From Gautieria morchelliformis (taxonomy: Eukaryota > Basidiomycota > Agaricomycetes > Gomphales > Gomphaceae), in the NCBI GenBank assembly GCA_015179125.1, contig WHVA01000091.1, positions 214,068 to 278,067 of the forward strand: a stretch of DNA of 64,000 bases. The letters are read 5' to 3'. Numbering within the stretch: the first letter of the stretch is position 1; every line of letters begins with the position of its first letter. The notes below the pieces were generated by a model that was not told where the DNA came from, searched no databases, and saw nothing but the letters and a program-made list of their open reading frames with translations. This document shows positions 57,889-64,000 of the stretch, piece by piece. Made by a program: the position numbers and the translations under genes.

Positions 57889-58297
57889 AAACCAGGAGCT
57901 GACAGGTCCCAAATTATCATTGTTTTTTCTTTTTTTTTTCTTTTTTTTTTTTTGCCAGGAATAAATATAGGATCACAGGAAGATAGTGAGCTGAGATCCT
58001 AAATTTTGATAATATAGATTATATCTCAGATCAAGAATATATAACTTACTAGCCAGTATACCCATGCTTCACATGGGCATAGGTCAAACACATCCAGGTA
58101 AATAAAATGCATCATGTGAAATATATAATATATGCTCTTTCCTGCATCCCCCTGTGTAAATTTTCCCCCATGTCCCCTGTGTGTAGTGTGCATAGTGTGT
58201 CCCCCATGTGCATTGTGTCTCCCCTGTGTGTAAGGGCAACTCTCCCTGGATAGTGCGAATCACACGGTCTGGCAGAGGAGGGTCCAAAGATGTGAAT
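57889..58297. other. Right part of the gypsy 1 target repeat and spacer
   Basis: Continues the tandem repeat edge (see 51076-51318). It includes a pyrimidine run of about 35 nt, mostly T, at 57918-57952, and CCCCTGTGTG-type short repeats at 58150-58235. No gene was seen. Confidence 0.55.
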
Positions 58298-58990
58298 TGT
58301 TACGACCGTTCATTTCCGACTTCCGACCCTCAGTTCCGCCACTCCTTCCGCCCCTCCAATAGTTCCGCACAACGTTCCGCCCCTCCGACATTTCCGACAT
58401 TCCGCCCCTTGTACATTTCCCTTGTTCTTTCGACTCTATTACTCGGACCCACCGGATCCACCTCGCCATCCATCAAAACCATATATCTGGTCACCCTTGT
58501 AGTTCGTTGTCAGATATGTTTTCCCGACCCCTTGTTCTTTGCCATTTGTTCTACCTTACCCTGAACCCCCCTTGTAGTCCCATTGTTCCCAGTTAGTTAG
58601 TTCTCACACATTGTACTCGACTTCCGCTTCCTCCGGAATTTGCTTAGTACAACACCATTACTTGTTGCTCTGCGCTTTGTATAAAACCCCCTCATGTATG
58701 TCTGTTATTCTGCAATTAGATAATCACCTTCGATACTTAATTTCCTTCGCTCCATCTCCTGTTCTTAGCACAGCGAGTCTAGCAAGATCTCAGTCTCTCT
58801 CTCAGCCTTCCGTCTTCCGCCTTCCGCCTCAGTTCCGACTCAAGTTCCGACCAAACCTCTGGTCCTGTACTTTCCGACTTCCGGCTCATTTCCGAAATAC
58901 CTAGGACGATAGTTCATTGGGGGCGCAACCTATAAGTTGAAGCCGCTGTCCTTTCCAGTTCCGACTTAGTGGAAATTTCGATACGTAACA
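58298..58990 (+). repeat. Gypsy 2, 5' LTR (693 bp)
   Basis: TGTTACGACC..GATACGTAACA. Followed by GTATTATCTGATTCCC, which is not a usual TGG primer site. Confidence 0.85.
58680..58686 (+). promoter_or_regulatory. TATA box of the gypsy 2 LTR
   Basis: TATAAAA followed by CCCCCTCATG. Conserved in both arms of the decayed LTR pair at 32.4 and 33.1 kb, which supports a role in transcription start. Confidence 0.6.
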
Positions 58991-59023
58991 GTATTATCTG
59001 ATTCCCACCCGATAACTATCACT

Positions 59024-60451
59024 ATGCCTCCTCGTACCACAGCTACTTCAGCTCGAGCAGGAGCTGTCGAAGCTCTCTCTTATTTTGGCAATCTTAGATC
59101 CGCAGCACCAAGGCACGCGGAACCCTCCAGCAGCTCTCGTGCCGACGATGAGCCTTCCGATGCTTTTCCGCAACGTTTCGAAGAAGTTCCCGACGCTAAT
59201 CCCGACGACAATCCCGACTACGACGGGAATTCGACGAGTAGCAGCGGCGAACAAACAGCAGCGTCATTCCGACGCCCAGCTCCACCACCACCACCTCCAC
59301 CAGGACCACCTCCAGGCGGCCCTCATGGCGGCCCACCCGGCGGTCCCCCAGGCGGTCCTCCCGGCGGTCCTCCACCTCCAATTCCACCTCAGATTCCCGC
59401 CAACCCAGTTCCGCCCGCGCCAGTTCCGGATCTTGCACAAGCCATCGCCATGCTAGCCGGACAACTCCAGCGCCCGGCCCAAGCACCACCACGCCCCAAG
59501 ACAAAGGTCCGCGAACCAGATCAGTTCGACGGTTCCGACCCCAAGAAGCTCCAGCCATTTCTGGTTCAGCTTCAACTCAATTTCCGTGATCGACCCGACG
59601 CCTTTCCCGACGACGAACGAAAGGTCAATTATGCCCTTTCCTATCTCCGAGGCACGGCGCTCGACTATTTCGAACCCGCCCTCATGGATCCGTTCGCTCT
59701 CGTCGACTGGGCCGACGATTACACCAATTTCATTTCCGAACTCCGCAGCAACTTCGGGCCATTTGACATGGAAGCCGATGCGGAAAACGAACTCGATAAG
59801 CTTCGCATGAAAGACACTCATAAGATAGCTAAATATATCGTCACGTTTCAGCAGCTCGCTCCTCGAGTCCAATGGGGAGAAGCCGCACTCCGACGCCAGT
59901 TTTACATGGGCTTGCCATCCCGCATCAAGGATGAAATTGCCCGCGTCGGAAAACCCGCCACCCTTACCGACCTCCGCAACCTCGCCCAATCCATCGATTC
60001 GCGCTACTGGGAAAGACACTCCGAGATTGCTCGTGAAACTTCCGCCCAGAGCAAGAACGACAAGTCTTCCGACAAGAAGTCTGATAAAGACAAGAAGAAG
60101 ACCAATTCCGGAAACACCAACTCCGGAAACAACAACAACAACAGTTCCGGATCCAACTCCGGCAACCGGAACAACAACAACACCCCTCGGAACAACCAGG
60201 CCTCTGGTTCTAACACCAATGCCCGGAAGAGCACCCCGGATCTTTCCGACAAACTTGGGAAAGACGGAAAACTAACCCCTGTAGAACGCCAGCGTCGCAT
60301 GGACAACAACCTTTGCCTTTTCTGCGGCAAAGGAGGTCACGTCGCTCGCGACTGCACTCGCGCTTCCGCCTCCGCTGCTAAGGCCAAAGGCCGCGCAGCA
60401 AAGACGGAAGAGAAATCCGAAGCGGTTCCCGCTGCGGATTCAAAAAAATAG
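59024..60451 (+). CDS. Gypsy 2 Gag (475 residues)
   Basis: Intact. Start MPPRTTATSARAG. An acidic N-terminus is followed by a Pro/Gly repeat region (PPPPPPPGPPPGGPHGG and PPGG units, about residues 84-125), a Retrotrans_gag-type capsid domain (about 165-330), a Lys/Ser/Asn low-complexity linker (about 345-405) and the zinc knuckle CLFCGKGGHVARDC (about 430). It ends TCA AAA AAA TAG, an exact slippery site before the stop. Confidence 0.93.
   Translation: MPPRTTATSARAGAVEALSYFGNLRSAAPRHAEPSSSSRADDEPSDAFPQRFEEVPDANPDDNPDYDGNSTSSSGEQTAASFRRPAPPPPPPPGPPPGGPHGGPPGGPPGGPPGGPPPPIPPQIPANPVPPAPVPDLAQAIAMLAGQLQRPAQAPPRPKTKVREPDQFDGSDPKKLQPFLVQLQLNFRDRPDAFPDDERKVNYALSYLRGTALDYFEPALMDPFALVDWADDYTNFISELRSNFGPFDMEADAENELDKLRMKDTHKIAKYIVTFQQLAPRVQWGEAALRRQFYMGLPSRIKDEIARVGKPATLTDLRNLAQSIDSRYWERHSEIARETSAQSKNDKSSDKKSDKDKKKTNSGNTNSGNNNNNSSGSNSGNRNNNNTPRNNQASGSNTNARKSTPDLSDKLGKDGKLTPVERQRRMDNNLCLFCGKGGHVARDCTRASASAAKAKGRAAKTEEKSEAVPAADSKK
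60442..60448 (+). promoter_or_regulatory. -1 ribosomal frameshift heptamer A AAA AAA with downstream stem
   Basis: In gag frame TCA-AAA-AAA-TAG. Pol is open in the -1 frame from here. A stem can form between CAGTCCTC (60456-60463) and GAGGGCTG (60481-60488): 8 bp including one G-U, with a 17 nt loop. It starts 7 nt after the heptamer, which is the spacing usual for -1 frameshift signals. Confidence 0.75.
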
Positions 60452-63400
60452 TCAGCAGTCCTCCGGCCTCCGCACGAGCTGAGGGCTGTGTTGACCCCAT
60501 TCGTGCGACAAACGAGGTTAAACTCAACGCATCCGCTCTTTCGTCCTCCGACTCTCTCTCTGTTCCGCTCACTTCCGACACAATTTCCGCACCCCCGTTT
60601 ACAGCATTGGTCGACTCCGGTTCGACTCATTGTTTCCTCGATTCCGACTTTGTTTTGAAACATAAACTTCCGACCCGCAACATTCCGACTATTCCGCTCC
60701 GCCTTTTCGACGGGTCTTCCAACACGGGAATTTCCCAAGTTGTAGATCTGTCTATCCGTTTCGCTACTGGGGACAACCATGAAGTTACGTTTTACGTTAC
60801 TCCGCTAGATGCTAGCTGTTCCGTTGTACTAGGACACAATTGGCTCACCCGATATAATCCGTCGATTAACTGGGCATTGGGCCAAATACAGTTCCGTACC
60901 CCGGATCAACTTCCGTCTATTTCGACGTCTTCCGCAAAGATGGCTCAGGCCTCTTCCGCAACTCCGCTCGTGGATTCAGTTCCGCACTCCGGTCCCGCTT
61001 TAGCACCTCCGCCCCTCGAAGCCCCTCGAATTGCGCTCGTTTCCGCCACCGCTTTCCGCGTATTGCAACGGCAAAATGATACGACCGTCTTCCAGCTTCA
61101 CCTCTCCGATTCGGCTTCAGTCAAGGCTCGTTCCGCCTCGACTTCCGCTCCGGTCGACATGAGCTCAGTTCCGGAAGAATATCGTGACTTCCCGGACGTG
61201 TTCAATAAGGCCAAAGCCGACAAACCTGCTGAACATCGACCTTACGACTTGAAGATAGATTTGGAAGAAGGAGCATCTCCGCCCCTTGGACCGATCTACT
61301 CTCTTTCGCAAAGTGAACTCCTAACTCTCCGAGAGTTCGTCGATGAACATCTCAACATGGGCTTTATCCGCCCTTCGCTGTCTCCGCACGGCGCTCCGGT
61401 CCTCTTCGTCAAGAAGAAGGATGGATCTCTCCGCCTCTGCGTCGATTTCCGCGGACTCAATGCCCTCACTAAAAAGGACAAATATCCGCTTCCGCGCATT
61501 TCCGATTTACTCGACACTCCCCGCAGGGCGAAGATCTACACCAAAATTGACCTCCGGCACGCTTATCACCTTGTCCGCATCCGGGAAGGTGACGAGTGGA
61601 AAACCACCTTCCGCACCCGCTACGGTGCCTTTGAGTGGACTGTCATGCCTTTTGGTCTAACCAACGCTCCCGCCGCTTTTCAGCGATTCATGAACGACGT
61701 ATTTTCCGACCTCCTCGACGTATGCGTTCTAGTCTACATTGACGACATCCTCATCTATTCCGATACACCGGAAAAACATCGGGAACATGTCCGCGAAGTA
61801 CTCCGCCGCCTACGCAAACACCATCTCTACGCAAAAGCAGAGAAATGCGAATGGCATCGCGACACGGTCGAATACCTCGGCTACATCCTCTCTCCAACAG
61901 GTCTTACCATGGCAGAGGACAAGGTCAAGGCAATTCAAGAATGGCCGGAACCCCGACGTGTTAAGGATGTGCAGTCTTTCCTTGGCTTCGCCAACTTTTA
62001 CCGGCGTTTCATTTATAATTTTTCCGACATTACTGTTCCGCTCACGCGTCTCACCAGGAAGGGTGCCCCATGGAATTTCACACCGGAATGCCGTTCCGCA
62101 TTTGAAGCTCTCAAATCGGCCTTCACCACGGCTCCCATACTCGGTTTCTGGATTCCTGCTGCCCAACTTGTACTCGAAACCGACGCTTCTGACTACGCGC
62201 TAGCCGCCATTCTTTCCATCATTTCACCCGACGACGGAGGAATTCATCCGATCGCCTTTCATTCCCGCACCTTTTCCGCCCCGGAACTCAACTACGACGT
62301 CCACGATAAGGAACTACTTGCGATTTTCGAAGCCTTCAAAATCTGGAGACACTACCTCGAAGGTCCAACTTATCCCATCGACGTTGTAACGGATCATAAG
62401 AACCTTGAGTATTTTGCAACCACTAAGATTTTGACTCGCCGTCAAGTCCGCTGGTCTGAATATCTCTCACAGTTCAACATGGTGATCCGTTTCCGCCCCG
62501 GAAAGCTCGGAGCAAAACCCGACGCGCTCACTAGACGTTGGGACGTCTACCCAAAAGAGGGAAGTAGCGACTATGCCAGCGTTAATCCGCACAATTTCCG
62601 CCCAGTATTCTCCACTGAGCAACTGGCATCGTCCCTGCGTGCCACAGCATTGCAGTTTCCGCTACTCCGCGCCTCAATTATTATGGACACCGAGTCTCTC
62701 CATTCCGACATCCGTTCCGCACTCCGTTCCGACCCCACCTCCGCAACCCACCTTGATGACCCCACCAGTCCTGGATGGTCCCTCGATTCCGACGGATTTC
62801 TCCGATACAAGTCCCGGATTTACGTTCCGGACACCAACGATCTAAGACTTCGCGTGCTCCAGCAAAGCCACGATCATCCGCTCTCAGGACACCAAGGCCA
62901 GAACAAGACCCTCGACATAATCCGACGTACCTATACTTGGCCTCTCCTCCGCACGATGGTCCAAGACTACTGCAAGTCATGCACCACCTGTATGCGAGCC
63001 AAGCCTCAACGTCACAAACCCTACGGCCTCCTGAAGCAACTTCCGATCCCGGAACAACCGTGGAATTCAATATCCATGGATTTCATTGAGAAACTTCCTA
63101 AGTCATCCGGCTATGATACCATTCTAGTGATCGTTGACCGCCTTACAAAGCAGTCCATCTTTATTCCGACCTACGACACCATAACTTCCGCCCAGCTCGC
63201 ACAGCTCTTTGTGCTTCACGTCTTTTCCAAGCACGGAATCCCTTCCCATGTCACTTCCGACCGTGGATCCGAATTCGTGTCCTCCTTTTTCCGCACACTC
63301 GGCAAGGCTCTTGACATGAAGCTCCACTTCACTTCCGGTTATCACCCCGAAGGAGACGGACAAACGGAACGTACTAATCAGACCCTTGAGCAGTATCTCC

Positions 63401-64000
63401 GCGTCTATTGCAACTACCAACATAGCAATTGGTCCGACCTTCTTCCACTCGCGGAATTTGCCTACAACAATGCGCCTTCCGCTACCACCGGAATTTCACC
63501 CTTTTATGCCAACAAGGGCTACCACCCGAATCTCGCCATCCACCCTGAACGCGACCTCGCCTCTGCAAGAGCCCGAGATTTCGTTGTGGAACTTGACGAC
63601 CTTCACCAGCACCTCCGAGAGAACATTACAGCTGCCCAGAAGAGATACCAAACTTCCGCCGATCGGAAACGCCTTCCGCACCCGGCATTCGAGATAGGCG
63701 ACAAAGCCTTTGTCAAGCGGAAAACTTCCGCACCACTCGCCCTCGAAGAGCTCTCTGAGAAATACCTCGGTCCTTACGAGATCATCGCTAAGGCCGGCAG
63801 TCGTTCTTTCACCCTCAGACTTCCTGACAATATGCGCGCAGTACATCCGGTATTCCATGTCTCTATGCTTGAGCCAGCAGTTCCGAATACAATTCCGAAT
63901 CGAGAAAACCTCCGCCTCCGACAGTCGTCATCGACGGAGAACCGGAATATGAGATTTCGGAAATTCTCAACTCCAAGCTCGACAGAAGATACCGCTGCCA
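60449..64000 (+). CDS. Gypsy 2 Pol, 3'-partial (protease, RT, RNase H, integrase, chromodomain)
   Basis: Expressed by -1 frameshift from gag; the frame has no stop to the window end. Protease VDSGSTHCFLD (about 60610). RT with LCVDFRGLN, IYTKIDLRHAYH and VYIDDILIYSD (about 61440-61760). RNase H LETDASDYALAAIL (about 62170) and DVHDKELLAIF. Integrase zinc region HDHPLSGHQGQNKT..CKSCTTC (about 62870-62990). Integrase core with MDFIEKLPK, TSDRGSEF and YHPEGDGQTERTNQ (63070-63390). The chromodomain (EPEYEISEIL) begins about 63935 but in a different frame, so a single base seems lost near 63905 in an A run. Otherwise intact, and the best candidate in the window for an active or recently active element. 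Confidence 0.92.

Larger units (their letters stand above)
58298..64000 (+). mobile_element. Ty3/gypsy chromovirus 2, runs off the window
   Basis: The 5' LTR, gag and almost all of pol are inside the window; the 3' LTR is not. LTR ends are inverted (TGTTACG..CGTAACA). The sequence is unusually rich in TTCCG in LTR and genes alike. The family has decayed relatives at 32085-33400. Confidence 0.92.

Noticed and set aside
57918..57952. T-rich run as a LINE or SINE poly(A) tail
   Set aside because: No element body with target duplications adjoins it; it lies within a repeat edge after the gypsy 1 target duplication.
59250..59400. Pro/Gly repeat in gypsy 2 as a CRISPR-like or minisatellite array
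   Set aside because: It is a coding repeat (CCGGCGGTCC-type) inside an intact gag frame, not a separate array.
1..64000. tRNA, rRNA or other structural RNA genes
   Set aside because: No cloverleaf with A/B boxes or rRNA-like core was recognised by eye; a covariance search would be needed to exclude them.

Overview
The window looks like a repeat-rich stretch of a basidiomycete (probably Agaricomycetes) genome. Three things point there: host genes cut by many 45-130 nt GT-AG introns, a DUF6533-type membrane protein family, and the mix of Ty1/copia, chromodomain Ty3/gypsy, MULE, Tad-like LINE and DDE transposons. Species-level assignment is not possible from sequence alone.

Layout. 1-5.5 kb is GC-rich host sequence: the 3' part of a cytochrome P450 gene (+) converging on a complete six-exon flavin monooxygenase gene (-). 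Both appear intact. 5.5-7.9 kb is mostly non-coding and holds a solo copia LTR. Three copies of a 2-3 kb segment carrying a broken DUF6533-type gene lie at 7.9-10.5, 24.0-26.8 and (inverted) 48.9-51.1 kb. 10.65-16.89 kb is a stack of nested DNA transposons: an outer DDE element, two MITEs and a second DDE element inserted in the transposase gene. 18.3-19.3 kb is a solo LTR. 19.9-23.1 kb is a 5'-truncated LINE whose 3' end runs in frame into a hAT remnant. 27.5-28.8 kb is a sterol-methyltransferase-like gene whose recognisable exons are all present but broken by one TGA. Next to it, 28.95-30.16 kb is a tiny gag-only copia-type retrotransposon with 86 bp LTRs. 30.3-34.4 kb is a decayed LTR element with a spliced Glu/Lys-rich gene and a head-to-head LTR pair inside it. 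34.5-35.5 kb is the 3' end of a chromodomain gypsy.

37.1-47.9 kb is another nest, readable from target-site duplications: a small TA-flanked MITE, split by a copia element (TSD AAGGG), whose 5' LTR is split by a 5,972 bp MULE (9 bp TSD, one mismatch). The MULE carries a transposase and a second, convergent multi-exon gene. 51.3-57.9 kb is a young Ty3/gypsy element (TSD AAACC). 58.3 kb to the window end is a second Ty3/gypsy family whose gag-pol reading frame is nearly intact.

The most notable signals are these: both Ty3 elements have a perfect -1 slippery heptamer abutting the gag UAG stop; a gag-only mini-retrotransposon with a half-tRNA type copia primer site; the MULE accessory gene; a strong TTCCG pentamer bias in the second Ty3 family; and decay by CpG to TpG/CpA changes, including several CGA to TGA stops. 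The host genes show no shared pathway beyond the P450/FMO pair, both of which are oxidative enzymes.
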